Assembly: GCA_014529385.2 (NCBI GenBank)
Contig: CM043964.1
Span: forward strand, 133,334,420 to 133,398,419
DNA length: 64,000 bases
Reading direction: 5' to 3'
Origin: Adiantum capillus-veneris
Lineage: Eukaryota; Streptophyta; Polypodiopsida; Polypodiales; Pteridaceae
Positions 23,075 through 34,769 of this stretch are shown here, piece by piece (within the stretch, counting starts at the first letter, position 1; every line of letters begins with the position of its first letter). Below the pieces are notes generated by a model. The model worked only from the letters and a program-made list of their open reading frames with translations. It was not told the DNA's origin and ran no database searches. A program made the position numbers and the translations under genes.

Positions 23075-26000
23075 ATGAGGATCATCTCGTGGAACGTGTA
23101 GGGACTTGGTGGGCCCCAGTTTCAGCGACAGCGGGGCCGATTGCGTCAGGAGCTTCAGTGTTTCCTTGTGGGAGGAGAGATTGATCTCCTTATGCTTCAG
23201 GAGCACCATTTGTCTGAGAGCCGCATTCGGCGATGTGGTCAGATTTTGCGTGGACGCTATGATACCTTTTGGTCAGTTGCTTTTGGACCTGGAGGCATCC
23301 AGGGTGGGGTATGTATGACTATTGCGAACTCACTACAGCAGGCCATTGTGGGCAGAGGGATTATTGTACCAAGCAGGGCTCGATGCAGGTTCAGGGTAGC
23401 CTTGTGGGTTTCCTGAACATCTATGCGCCCAATGTGGCGAGTGCTCGTGCAGAGTTTTGGTCACAGATTGTTGAGTCTTTGCCACAGGTTGACCAGTGGT
23501 GTGTAGGAGGGGACTTCAACATGTTCGAGGACCCTTCTGACAGGATCGGAGGCAGCCATGCTACTGTGCATGGAGTCGAGTTAGCAGCTTGGGAGAGGTT
23601 TTGTATGACGTTGAGGGTCTCAGATACATGGCAGCATTCTGGCTTTGTGAGGCCTCGAGAGAGTCTTGCCTTCTCTAGATCGGACCGCAGAGTGGGAGGA
23701 GTGAATCTATCGCGCATAGATCGCTTCTACACTAGTGACCACTTCAGTGACTTGGGGGGATCAGTGGGCATCCTGGCAGGGACATCCTTCTCGGACGATG
23801 CACCAGTGATCCTCACAGTGGCAGAGGAGTGGGAGCACGATGCTTCGCATCCCAGAGCGGGTCTTGTTGGACTCAGCACTCAGAGAGAGGGTCGAGACTC
23901 TGTGGACAGAGGGCATGGACAGCCAGGCTCCACCTGCAGATAGAGTGGCCTCAGGCCTAGCTCAGCTTAGCCACTTCTTTCTCCAGGAGTCTCTGGCTCG
24001 ACGGGCTGCAGCGAGAGAGGAGGAGCAGCGTCTCAGACGAGGCATTGCTTCACTACAGAGGATGCAGGAGCAGCATCCAGACAGTCCATGGTTGGAGGAG
24101 CAGTTACAGCAGGCTCGACACGAGCTTGCTTGCACAGAGGAGAGGCGCCATGAGTTTGCCTTTCACCGACAGGCATCTCAGTGGACTCAGGTGGGTGACA
24201 GAGTGACAGGTGCTTTTCTTGAGACAGTGGGACCTCGGCACTCGCATGCCAAGGTCAATCAGTTGAGGAGACCCGATGGGTCAGTTGTTTGTGAGCCAGA
24301 GGATATGCGTACATTTGCTATTGACTTTTAAGGTGAGCTACTATCGGCTGAGCTCGAGTCAGAGAGATAGGATGCATGCAGGGAGCAGGTTTGGGCACAG
24401 ATGCCTTGTCTTGTGACTGAGGAGATGTGGCAGAGGCTTGAGTTACCTCTTCAGCTTGAGGAGCTGCACACGGCTCTTGGGGCCCTCCCTCGTGGTAGCT
24501 GTCCAGGGGAGGATGGGCTGACTCCCAGCTTCTTCTTAGAGTACTGGGACCTGCTTGGCCCAGATCTTTGTAGTGCTTTTCAGTACATTCTGCACACAGG
24601 AGTGATGCCGGATAGCATGAGTGAGGGCCTGATTTACCTCATTCCAAAGGAGGGTGGCTCCTTGGATGAGATTCGACAGTGGCGCCCCATCACCATTCTC
24701 AACTCAGCCTACAAAATTCTTGCCAAGGCTCTAAGTTTGAGGATTCATCCACTTTTGGAGAGCCTTATGCATGGGACTCAGATAGGTTTTGTCAAGGAAC
24801 GCAGTATCCTTGACAACATCTTCACTTTTTGGGAGGCTTCTGCCCTTGCACGGCTCCGTGGGGAGGACCTTGTGATTCTTCTTCTCGATTTTGAGAAGGC
24901 ATACGACAGAGTTGACTGGGACTTTCTAGAGGGCACGCTACGCAGGATGGGCTTCTCAGAGGCTTGGATCAGAGGGGTGTCAGCTTTGTACAGACAGGCT
25001 CACAGTCAGGTGCTTTTGGCAGGAGGTAGAGGTGAGCGCTTCATGCTCACACGATTGGTCAGACAAGGTTGTCCTCTTGCCCCCTTTCTCTTTCTGTTCT
25101 ATGCGGAGGCGATGAGCAGATTTTTGGTGTCACAGTAGGTTGGTTTGAGGGGCTTAGCACTCCCTATACGGGGAGATGAGCTTTTGGACGCTGAGTTTGC
25201 CGACGACTCAACCTTGTACTTAGAGGGCCAGGAGGCCAATTTACACAGATGTGGGCAGGCTTTGGAGACCTTCTGCTGTGCATCGGGCGCACTGATCAAC
25301 TGGAGAAAGACAGTGGCTTTCTCGGTTGGTAGTGCTCCTGTGCCAGATTGGATGCCAGGAGAGGGTTTCAGGTGGATTCCTCCAGGGACTGCAGTTCGGT
25401 ACTTGGGTTGTCAGGTTGGTTTGGATTTGTCCCCCAAGCAGCAGACTGCTCCTCTTCTCCTGTCCATCAGGAGAAAGCTGTTACATTGGAGCTCAGCACG
25501 ACTTTCGCTGGCTGGTAGAGTAGTAGTTGCCAACCAGGTGTTGTTGGCGACTATGTGGTACATCACTTCTTGCTGGATCTTCTCGAGGTCTTGCATCAGC
25601 CAAGTAGAGAGGCTGATCAGGAACTTCCTTTGGTCAGGTCGCGACACTCAGATTGCCCGAGCCAAGGTGGCTTGGTCGGTCATCACACGTCCTTGTTCTC
25701 AGGGAGGGCTTGGGATCATTGATCCAGCACAGCAGAGCAGAGCCCTTCTTGGGAAGTTCGTCGTTAGAGGACTTCTTCCAGGCGAGGAGCCCTGGAAGGA
25801 GTTCTTGTTGCAGAGGCTTCGTGCCAGGGTGCCTCAGTCAGGAGGCCCTTGGAAACCTTCGACCAGATGGATCTTTACAGAGTTGCGCCGAGTTGGTTTG
25901 AGCAGGAAACTAGAGGACCGATTCGCTGTGAGTTTGCTTCGTTCTTGGGAGCTATTACAGCATGGCCTAGAGCAGAGACAGCCGACGTGCACGGAGGAGC

Positions 26001-27409
26001 ACCTACGGCAGCCCCTCGTTTGGAACCCCATGGTTAGCACTCAGAGAGGCCACTTGGTTGGGAGTAGACCTCATGTTTCTTGGGGTCCCATGGCATCAGG
26101 TCTAGCGCGCTCTCTAGGTGACTGGCTAGAGTTCACAGGTTTGTCAGAGGAGGTGCAGGTTGTCCAGCTACAGGGCATGAGAGGGGTTCAGAGCATGTGT
26201 CAGGACATCTCAGAGTCAGTTCCAGTTGATTGGCTCACGCCTCTCGAGCCAGTAGCACCCCGGTGGATGGGAGCCTTCACACGACTGGAGGTTCTCATTT
26301 CAGTCAGGGCTTGCTCAGAGACTGTCCCAACCCTGTTCTTCGAGCTTCAGGGTGGGGGACGATTACAGAGAGTTGCAGTAGAGGCCCCGTAGGTAGCAGA
26401 GTGTTGTTTCCAGAGGATCCGAGTTGTGGGCATCTGTGGCAGGACTTGCGTCATAGACCCTGACCCAGCAGCTCTTGAGACAGGACACTGGAGGCTATGG
26501 GCTTGGGAGTGTTGTCCACTGGCACGAGTACAGTGGGATCCTGGTGAGTGGCTATGGAGGGACCCATTCTCTTCTGCAGATCGCCCAGGAGTCCCTTTCT
26601 TTCAGTACACTATTCGGCTTGGACGTCATATACTTGCAGCACAGAGAGAGGCCCGCCCCGCTGCAGCACGTCATTGGCAAGAGGAGGGTCTCACAGTTGA
26701 GTTCTTGGCAGCTTTTTGGCAGAGGCTGTGGGACTCCGGACAGCCGAGGCGCGTCACCTTGTTCCAGTGGTTGGTTGCACACAGAGCCACAGTAGTAGGG
26801 AGCTGGCTTGTACATAGTGGTCTCTCGGCCGTATGTACAGCCTGTGACCAGTTGGTGGAGAGTCAGCGACACTGTCTTTGGGACTGTCCCTCGGCCCAGC
26901 AGGTGTGGCTACGAGTTCTTCGGCTGATGCCTACCCTCTCCACGGCTCGACAGTACACTTGGGGGACAGCGGCTTGGTCCACCCTCACGGGCCCGGCACT
27001 TCAGTTTGAGCTATCTTCCACCAGCAGGATGATAGTGATACAGGGGGGTCGACCTACACTCTAGCCTGCTACAGACCTTAGTCCACAGGAGTGGAGCAGT
27101 GAGAGAGCGGAGCGTTGGGAGCTCATCAGCGGCCTAGCTCTCTGGTTCATCTGGCAGGCCCGTTGTTTACGCATCTTTGAGGCTCGCCTTGTACCACCAG
27201 AAGAGACTGTTCGTGACTTTTGGCTAGAGCTGATCCATACTCTCAGAGGACAGCTTGAGGGACTACAAGGCAGCTCCGACCGCATGCGGGAGCGCCACGA
27301 GGCTTTCCTTCGACTCTGGCGCCCTGGGCCGTTCTACTCCATGGTCCAGGGGGTGCTCAGATGGCACTACTGTCCACCTGTGTGGCTCTTCCCTCCTCCC
27401 ATCTCTTGA
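23075..27409 (+). pseudogene. LINE ORF2: endonuclease and reverse transcriptase, inactivated
   Basis: The frame starts MRIISWNV at 23075, the N-terminus of an apurinic-type endonuclease, whose later motifs GGDFNMFED (about 23510) and SRIDRFY (about 23710) are visible. The polymerase domain follows: LIPKEGG, QWRPITILN, DFEKAYDRVDW (about 24890), RQGCPLAPFLF (about 25060), and the catalytic EFADDS at about 25195. A zf-RVT-type tail lies at about 26750-26910 (LFQWLVAHRA, HCLWDCPSAQQVW). No RNase H. Damage: stops at 23099, 24329, 24368, 25136, 26390 and 27062, mostly explainable as CAG or CAA changed to TAG or TAA, and frameshifts near 23400 and 23845. The catalytic residues themselves are kept. 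It nicks DNA and copies element RNA at the target in living relatives. Confidence 0.9.
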
Positions 27410-27551
27410 TTTAGCCTTATTGTATATATGCTGTTTTTTCATTGGGAGAGTCTCCCCATCATGCTTGTTGTAGCCCTCTCTTGGAGAGGTGGATGTAGCC
27501 CTATGGGCAGTTTTCATTAACTAATAGAAGGATCTTTTTCTCAGAAAAAAA
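27410..27551 (+). other. LINE 3' untranslated region and A tail
   Basis: A short T-rich 3' end leading to ATAGAAGGATC and TTTTTCTCAG, then eight or more A residues that abut the right target-site copy. Confidence 0.8.
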
Positions 27552-27565
27552 AACCATAGCATAAG

Positions 27566-28002
27566 AGAGTAGAGAAGAGAATCTGCAAGAGAAAGGCCTA
27601 AATGTAGCCCCAAACTCCACGGCACCTCTCTTGTGGAGTTGGTATTTAATATATTATTTTTGAGTTTTAGGTGCCAAAAATTGAGGCCCCTCTTTTACAA
27701 CCACTTCACTTTTGTAAATGAGTGAAGCTCATTAGTTCTTGCATGGCCCATAAGGGGAGTTCCCACTACAACTATTTACAAAGCCATAGTGGCTTATTGA
27801 AATGATATTCTAAAATACTGTGTAAATATAAAACGGCCAAGAGTAATTGTTGTTGCCTCTTCATCAACTCCCCGCATTCCACTCTACAAAATCATCATCA
27901 ACTCAATTAGTAAAATAAATAGACAGCACATAATTAACCATTACGCCAGCTATCCCAATTGCAGCTAACCACTACAACAGGAGGGTGCCCAGTCTCGTAA
28001 CA
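27566..28002 (-). repeat. Chromovirus 3' LTR, second part
   Basis: 437 bases matching 34333-34769. It ends CTCGTAACA, the same terminus as the right LTR, and is followed by the purine tract. Confidence 0.93.
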
Positions 28003-28020
28003 TCCCTCCCACCAGAGATA
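28003..28020 (-). other. Polypurine tract of the chromovirus
   Basis: Read on the minus strand, GGTGGGAGGGA directly precedes the 3' LTR start TGTTACGAG. Confidence 0.75.
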
Positions 28021-28050
28021 GCAACTGTCCTCAGTTGCTCAATAGAGAAA

Positions 28051-31000
28051 TCAACTGGACCGTGAGTGATGGAAAGTGTGGAGAAGGTCGGGAAAGTTGC
28101 GAAAAAAAATTTCAGGCATCCATTTGGCATCCTCTCTAGGGTGGCCCTTGAAAGTCAAAAGGTAACGGTTATAAACCATTCCAGTGCCTGTAGTGGTGGT
28201 CTCATGGTCAACTATTTTGTCAGGGATGAGTTGCTCTTCTTGGTCTACAAGTGAATGTGGTGTGTAGGTAGAGGTCCTCGTAATGGGCGTAAAAGACTAA
28301 TGTGAAAGGCATTGTGAATGCGCCAATGTGCAGGTAGTTCTAAACGAAAAGAAACATCATTAATGACAGCTGAAATTTTGAAGGGTCCATAAAAGCGAGG
28401 AGCAAGCTTAACAAAGACATTAGTATCAACAATTTTGATCCTTCATTTTTCGATGTGAAGTAAAACATGATCACCTTCTTTGAATTGGTGTGCCTTGCGG
28501 TGCTTGTTAGCATGCTTGGTGTAAAGTTCTTGTAAGTGTTTAATGGCAGAATGCACACTTGCATAAATATCATGAAAGTCAGTAGTGAAATCATCAGTGG
28601 CAGGCACAACATTAGAAAGACGTGAAGCAGGAGTAGGAAGTGAGTGACCATATACAATTTCAAATGGAGATTTACCCGTGGCAGTGTGAGTGGTGTTGTT
28701 GTATGCAAATTGCAAAATATGTAGGTAATCATCCCATTTCTTAGGTTGAGAAAAAACATAAGCCTTTAACAAGTCAATAATAGTGCAGTTGGTGACTTCT
28801 GTTTGACCATTAGATTCATGCTGAAATGCAGAAGTGAAGTCAAGTGTAGTGCCAAGATTTTCAAACACAGTAGTCCAAAAAGCACTACAAAATTTTGAAT
28901 CTCGATCAGAAATAATCACTTTAGGCAAACCATGATGTGGGAAAACAGTCTTAAGAAACAAAAGTGCAGCTTGATGTGCTGTGAGTGTTTTCTTACACGG
29001 AACAAAATACGCTTGTTTAGAGAAATGATCAATAATAGTCCATATCATGTCATGTTTGTGCATTGTGAGTGGGAAACCAGTAACAAAATCCATTGAAATA
29101 TGTTCCCAAGGTCTTTCAGGAATGGGGAGAGAGTGTAAAAGTCCCAATTTCCTACCTGTAGCTGCTTTGATTTTTTGACAAATCAAACAAGTTGAAACAT
29201 ACTGTTTAACATCCATTCTCATAGTAGGCCAATAGAAATCATGACATAAATTTTGAAAAGTTGCAGCAAATCCTCTATGTCCAGCATAAGGTGGTTTGTG
29301 TAATTCTTCAATAATTAATGTACGAAAAGGTTTAGTCACACACAATTTTTATTTGAAATAAAGGAAGTTTTCTTGAATAGTGTATTTGAGAAATGTGTGT
29401 ACAGAATTACCAAGCATGTGCAACCATGTCGTTTTGAAGCCATCATCATGTGCATAAGTGTCAGGCATAGTGTCAAATGAAGTTCCCGTAATGGTTGATA
29501 GATGATTAAGTGAGGGTCTTCTACTCAAAGCATCGGCTACAATGTTTTCTTTACCAGGTTGGTATTGAATGTTGGACTGAAAATTTTGAATAAAAGCGGC
29601 CCACTTAATATGTCTATCATCTATTAAGGGCTGAGAGAGTAAATATTCGATACTTTGTTGATCAGTTTTAATGATCAAGTCAGTACCCATTACATAGTGT
29701 TTCCAGATTTTCAATGCATGTAAGACAGCAGTCAACTCTTTATCATAAGTATTGAACTTTGTTTCTGACGGTTTGAATTTACGACTTTCGAAAGCAATTG
29801 GATGGTTATCTTGCATGAGGACTGCACCGATACCTTTTCCACTAGCATCAGTGACTACCACAAAGAATGGTCTTTCAAAATCAGGCAATTGCAATACAGG
29901 TGCATTAGTCAAAGCATGTTTAAGTGCATTAAATGAGCTTTCTTGCAAATCAATCCATTCATAAGGCGTGTTTTTCTTCAACAAGAGAGTCAAATAATGT
30001 GCTTTGTAAGCAAAATTACGAACAAATTTCCTGTAATAGCTACAAAGACCAATAAAAGATCGTAGCTCATGCAAGTTTTTGGGTTTAGGCCATGATTGAA
30101 TGGCTTCAATTTTCTTTGGATCGACATGTATTCCCTTACCCGATACAATGTGTCCCAAATATTCAATTTCAGATTGGAAAAATGAACTCTTTTCAGGATT
30201 CAAATACAAGTGATTTTGTGCAAGCAGATCAAATACACGTGTTAAATGTTGTTTATGCTCTTCTTTAGATTTACTGAATACCAAAATGTCATCAAAAAAT
30301 ACAATCACAAAATTTTGATGGTCAATGAAAATTCTATTCATCATGCATGTGAATGTGGCTAGTGCATTTTTCAAACCAAATGGCATGACAAGAAATTCAT
30401 AGTGTCTAGTTTGTGTCCTAAAAGCAGTTTTGTAGACATCATGTTCAAACATTTTGACTTGGTGATACCCTGATTTAAGGTCAATTTTGTTAAAGATGTT
30501 TGCCCCTTTCAGTTTGTCTAATAGATCATCCACTCTAGGAATAGGAAACCTATTCTTAATGGTGAACTTGTTTAAAGCGCTGTAGTCGATACACATATAA
30601 AAGGTTCCGTTTTTCTTCTTGACAAGAAGTACTGGAGCTCCGTATGGTGAACTACTAGGTTGGATTAGGCTTCGGTCAAGCAAATCAGTGATTTGAGTTT
30701 GTATTTCCCTGTGTGCGATAGGATTTACACGATAAGGTGCTCTACAAGGAGGTTCACTACCCGGTATGATGTCAATTTTGTGGTCTTCTGGACGTGATGA
30801 TGGAATTTCAGGTGGAAAATCACGCATGAAACAATCTTTAAATTGTGAGAGAAATTCATCGTGGGTGGAGTTACGTGAAGTTTTCGTTTCAGCAGAAATT
30901 TGATTTACCAACACTAGATATGTTTTCCCCTGTTTTCGAATTGCTCGTTTGGCTTGAGTGTGAGAGAGGAGTGAAAAATTTTGATGTGCTAGTGTTTCTT

Positions 31001-31634
31001 GGATGGGGAAATTTTTATTATTATGAGTGAGAGACATTGTACGTGTTTTATAATTAATCAATGGGTCAAATTCATGACGAAATGGCATTCCTAAAATCAT
31101 ATCAAGACCATGCAATGGTGCTACCAAAAATGTACGTGCTTAAGTGAACTCACCAATGCAAACTTCAACAGTGACTTGAGTTTTACAATTGAAACGTTGA
31201 TTATTAAAAATAGTTTTGACCTTGTGAGGTGATGAGATTTCTGAGAGTGATAGTTGTTGTGCCAATCGTGTGGAAATGAAATCATGGCTACTACCATCAT
31301 CTAACAGAATTGTGACATTTTCACCCTTCATAGTGCCTTGCACTTTAAACAAAGTGTGAGGGGATATAGGAGTACCTGAGGATGGGTTATCATCGTTATC
31401 ATAATCAGGATCATATCCCTCACTGTAGTTAACTTCCACTTCATTGTCGTCGGGTGTAGCATCTTCGATGAGGTTAAGAGTAGCTCCGTTGGGGCGGTTG
31501 TTGTTGAAGGGTTTCTGATTTGAATTCATGTTGACTCCATTTGAATGGCCATTGGATTGACCATTGCCCTTAGCATGACCATTTGGGCACTTATCTGAAT
31601 AGTGACCGTATTGAAAGCATTTAAAACACTTCAC
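28051..31634 (-). pseudogene. Chromovirus Pol: protease, RT, RNase H, integrase, chromodomain
   Basis: One minus-strand frame, with a TAA at about 31140, a TAA at about 29346, a TGA near 28440 and a frameshift near 28210. In order: a zinc knuckle at the very start (CFKCFQYGHYSDKC); an aspartic protease site (LLDDGSSHDFIS, about 31300); reverse transcriptase with YSALNKFTIKNRFPIPR and catalytic FFDDILVFS (about 30290); RNase H beginning VVTDASGKGIGAVLM; integrase with an HxnH then CLIC zinc site, SMDFVTGFP, ISDRDSKF and the last acidic residue in ESNGQTE; the linker [14 protein letters not shown]; and a chromodomain in another frame (LLTFKGHPREDAKWMPE). The chromodomain places it among chromoviruses, whose integrases are steered to particular chromatin. 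All catalytic positions checked are kept. Confidence 0.88.
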
Positions 31635-31639
31635 CTTTT

Positions 31640-32533
31640 TGTTACCATTAGAATTTGGAGGAGAACGTTGGTTGAAAGAATTTTGGTTGCCTCGTTGCTG
31701 GGTGTTGTTGTTGTTGTTGCTCGTATGAGGTTGAGCAGTTATAGGAGAATTGTCAAACTACGTCTTTTGAAAAATGTACGGCTTTGGTGTTTGTTTCTGT
31801 CAAAGTTAGTAGAGAAAGGAGGTCTCTTCTTGCGGTTAGTGTTAGCAAGTTGATCAGTGTGAGAGGAATGTCCACCTTTCTTCTTTTCTGCGTTGAGAGC
31901 CAAATTAATGGCCTTTGACAGAGAATCTGGTTCGAACATATCTACCTCAGCACCAATTTGTAGTGCCAAGCCTGATATATACTTACGCTTCAATTTCCTG
32001 CGACTAACATGTTCAATAGCTTGCAGTTGAATTAACCAGTTCCAAAAACGATCAGTATAACCCTGTACATCTTCATTTCGACCCTGTCGAATTAAATCCC
32101 ATTGACGTCGTGCTTTAGCTTTGTACTTTGTGGACCAAAATTGAGGTAAAAATACTTTTTTGAATGCATGCCAGGTGCGTGGTCTTCTATCGTGTTGTTT
32201 GGTTGCGTTCCACCACAATGCAGCGCTGCTAGTGAGATGATTTGATGCACACTTTACCATTTCACGCTCGGGAAAGTCTTCATCATGAAAATAGTCATCT
32301 AGTTGACTAACCCATGCTAGAACCGTGCTAGCATCTTTAGTGCCATCAAAATCTTTGAAAGTGAAGGCTTTTCTGCTAATTTTGTTTTGCTTGGGTGCCG
32401 GTGCAGATTCGGTGCGTGCAGAATGCAATAATTTATCTTCCAGTTCTTGCCTTCACATGTGTTCATATGTGAGTGACTGCTGCAAATTTTGAAGTTGCTC
32501 TGCAATCGTGGGTGCCTGAGGAAGGTGTGCCAT
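31640..32533 (-). pseudogene. Chromovirus Gag
   Basis: The likely start is the ATG at 32533 (MAHLPQAPTIAEQLQNLQQ). A TGA interrupts at about 32464 and the frame continues to 31739, then shifts so that the zinc knuckle lies in the Pol frame. The core has the retrotransposon gag signature (ASNHLTSSAALWWNATKQ, then WHAFKKVFLPQFW and YTDRFWNWLIQLQ). It would assemble the particle that packages element RNA. Asn- and Gly-rich sequence surrounds the knuckle. Confidence 0.82.
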
Positions 32534-34078
32534 GATTGCATATGTGTGTGTTTTTTTTTTCTTTCTTTTTTTCTTTTTTTTGGGTGTGTGTGTTTTTTTT
32601 TTCAAATAATAATGTTGAAAATGGCTATATAGTGATATTTACAGATGCATTATGCGGAATAAATAAAAGAGAGTAAAATAAATAACAGAAATGAAATGTA
32701 CTTAGCTGTGAATTTGCGGTGGCGTCCAGTCCGGAATGGCGATGCGCTACGAAATTGCCAGAAAAAGGGAGTGGTCCGATGGTGCGTCAGCGAGCCGATC
32801 GAATTTCGTAGCACCCGATCTCCCCTATCCCAAAAGGTAATTTTAGCTTTCGTTGTAAAATTCGGTTCATAAAATCCGCTATCTTTGGTGAGAGAGAAAC
32901 TCTGGAAATTATAATGAAGAAAGTTGAAGCACCAAATGTTGTCGGATATGATCGGCGAGGAATGGACAGGCAATATCTCCCTTGAACAGCAAGAGAGAAA
33001 GCTTGTGCAGCCAATGGAGTCGGTGGGTTGGGGTTGGCGAAGACCGACCAAGCGAATTAGAGAAGGGTGAACAAATCCTTAATAAAAGCCAATTTGGTTC
33101 TTAAGTTGAAATGCCAATATGCCACAGTAGAAATGGAAAGCCTTTGGAGGCTTATGTTAAAATAGAATTGAAGGTTAAAGTAGAATTGAAATGCCAATAT
33201 GCCACAGTAGAAATGGAAAGCCTTTGGAGGCTTATGTTAAAATAGAATTGAAGGTTAAAGTAGAATTGAAGGTTGGAGTGGGCCGTCGACCAATTTACCA
33301 AAAGGCTTTTAAGCCACTCCTTTTAATCAAAAGGTATGTCCACTCACCCATATAGCAAGGCAGCGTGCAGGTTCAGAGAACGACATAGCCTATTTGTTTT
33401 GGAGATGATGGTGAGTGAAGGGTGCCGTTTTGGCCCGCGTGCAAGGAGGCAATAATACTCACACAGCCCGGACGTCCGTGTTGATGGCAATTGCGAGCTT
33501 TTTCGAGCAGGTCGAGAAGGAATTTTTTTTTGTGTGTGTAAGCAAGGATTCCCACAAAATTGTCTCGCCTTGTTCCTTCTCTTCGTTTACGCCTTCCGAT
33601 GCCGCTTCCCAATGACAAGCCAAATCGATGTGACTCAAATTTCCCTGCTTGCTTCGACTTTTGCTCTCTCTTTCCTTTAGCAAGCCATAATCCGCCTTCT
33701 TGTTCCCAATTTCAACTTCGCTTCCAAAGTTGTAATTAAGCGTTCCGACTTCTTTCAATTATGCGTTGGCTCACTTTCTCGTCCGTATCTTCATGTATAT
33801 GCAAGCTTAGCTAGTGCTTAAATTTAATAGTTGAACATACCCGTTCTTGATCGTCTTGAAGCCGAAATTGAAAATTGATTGCCGATTAGTAGCCGATTTG
33901 CCACCAATTAACGACCAAGCAAAATTCCATTTGCAAATTCGATCGATTAATCTTTGAATTGCCACGAATCCTTGAATCTGAGAATTGCAAGTCGATGAAT
34001 TGCAATTTGAATTTTGTCGACTCGAGGAACCCCTTCTTGAGCTTGAAATCTGATGCCAATTTTTCCTCGAACCTGAAG
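32534..34078 (-). other. Long 5' leader of the chromovirus
   Basis: About 1.5 kb between the primer site and the gag start, without a convincing ORF. It contains T-rich runs at about 32550-32605 and an 80-bp tandem duplication at 33106-33265. The unusual length suggests packaging signals or an acquired insert; nothing specific is seen. Confidence 0.55.
33106..33265. repeat. 80-bp tandem duplication
   Basis: The unit beginning TTGAAATGCCAATATGCC at 33106 is repeated at 33186 with essentially no change, so the duplication is recent. It lies in the chromovirus leader. Confidence 0.93.
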
Positions 34079-34090
34079 CTCTGATACCAC
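34079..34090 (-). other. Primer-binding site (initiator tRNA-Met type)
   Basis: Read on the minus strand, GTGGTATCAGAG follows the end of the 5' LTR. It is complementary to the 3' end of plant initiator tRNA-Met, the usual primer for Ty3 and Copia elements. Confidence 0.9.
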
Positions 34091-34769
34091 TGTTGGGAGA
34101 AGAGGGGGGAGATCGACCGCTTAAATTATTCAACACAAGCTCCCAAACATCACCATCAACCTGTCCACCTCTTCTTCCAATTTCCAAGTACACACACTCA
34201 CACCTAGACTATGACACACACACACAGAGTAAACATAGAATTGACATAGACATGCTTGTAAGAGAGTGTAAGAGATGTGTAAGGGATGGAGACTAGATTA
34301 GAGAGTACACAAAAAAATAACCATAGCATAAGAGAGTAGAGAAGAGACTCTGCAAGAGAAAGGCCTAAATCTAGCCCCAAACTCCACGGCACCTCTCTTG
34401 TGGAGTTGGTATTTAATATATTATTTTTGAGTTTTAGGTGCCAAAAGTTGAGGCCCCTCTTTTACAACCACTTCACTTTTGTAAATGAGTGAAGCTCATT
34501 AGTTCTTGCATGGCCCATAAGGGGAGTTCCCACTACAACTATTTACAAAGACATAGTGGCTTATTGAAATGATATTCTAAAATACTGTGCAAATATAAAA
34601 CGGCAAAGAGTAATTGCTGTCGCCTCTTCATCAATTCCCCGCATTCCACTCTACAAAATCATCATCAACTCAATTAGTAAAATAAATAGACAGCACATAA
34701 TTAACCATTACGCCAGCTATCCCAATTGCAGCTAACCATTACAACAAGAGGGTGCTCAGTCTCGTAACA
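34091..34769 (-). repeat. Chromovirus 5' LTR, intact
   Basis: 679 bases, TGTTGGGAG to CTCGTAACA on the plus strand, containing the uninterrupted target of the LINE (AACCATAGCATAAG at about 34319-34332). It supplies the reference for reconstructing the split left LTR. Confidence 0.95.

Larger units (their letters stand above)
20577..27551 (+). mobile_element. Full-length LINE (non-LTR retrotransposon)
   Basis: An element of about 6,975 bases inserted in the chromovirus LTR. The 14-base duplication AACCATAGCATAAG is at 20563-20576 and 27552-27565, with a short A tail (about 27544-27551) just before the right copy. The homologous LTR at 34320-34345 shows the uninterrupted target. It has a C-rich 5' leader, ORF1 with a CCHC finger, and ORF2 with endonuclease, reverse transcriptase and a C-terminal finger, but no RNase H that I can see: the plan of plant L1-type elements. 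ORF1 is open; ORF2 carries six in-frame stops and two frameshifts. It is much more GC-rich than the DNA around it. Confidence 0.93.
20335..34769 (-). mobile_element. Ty3 chromovirus, complete, with a LINE inside its 3' LTR
   Basis: This is a full LTR retrotransposon on the minus strand. The LTRs begin TGTTGGGAG and end CTCGTAACA on the plus strand. The 5-base duplication AACAT is at 20330-20334 and 34770-34774. The right (5') LTR is intact at 34091-34769. The left (3') LTR is 20335-20576 plus 27566-28002, the same 679 bases once the LINE is removed. By eye the two LTRs differ at about 15 sites (about 2%), a fairly recent insertion. Order on the minus strand is LTR, primer site, gag, protease, reverse transcriptase, RNase H, integrase, chromodomain, purine tract, LTR. 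It lies in an exon of the SAM-domain gene in the same orientation. Several stops and frameshifts show it is no longer autonomous. Confidence 0.93.

Noticed and set aside
23269-23943. A separate gene inside the LINE
   Set aside because: It is the shifted middle part of the ORF2 endonuclease (GGDFNMF, SRIDRF).
28066-28254. Plus-strand ORF of 62 codons
   Set aside because: It is the antisense of the chromodomain end of the chromovirus Pol.
34079-34090. tRNA gene fragment
   Set aside because: TGGTATCAGAG is the primer-binding site next to an LTR; no cloverleaf can be formed around it.
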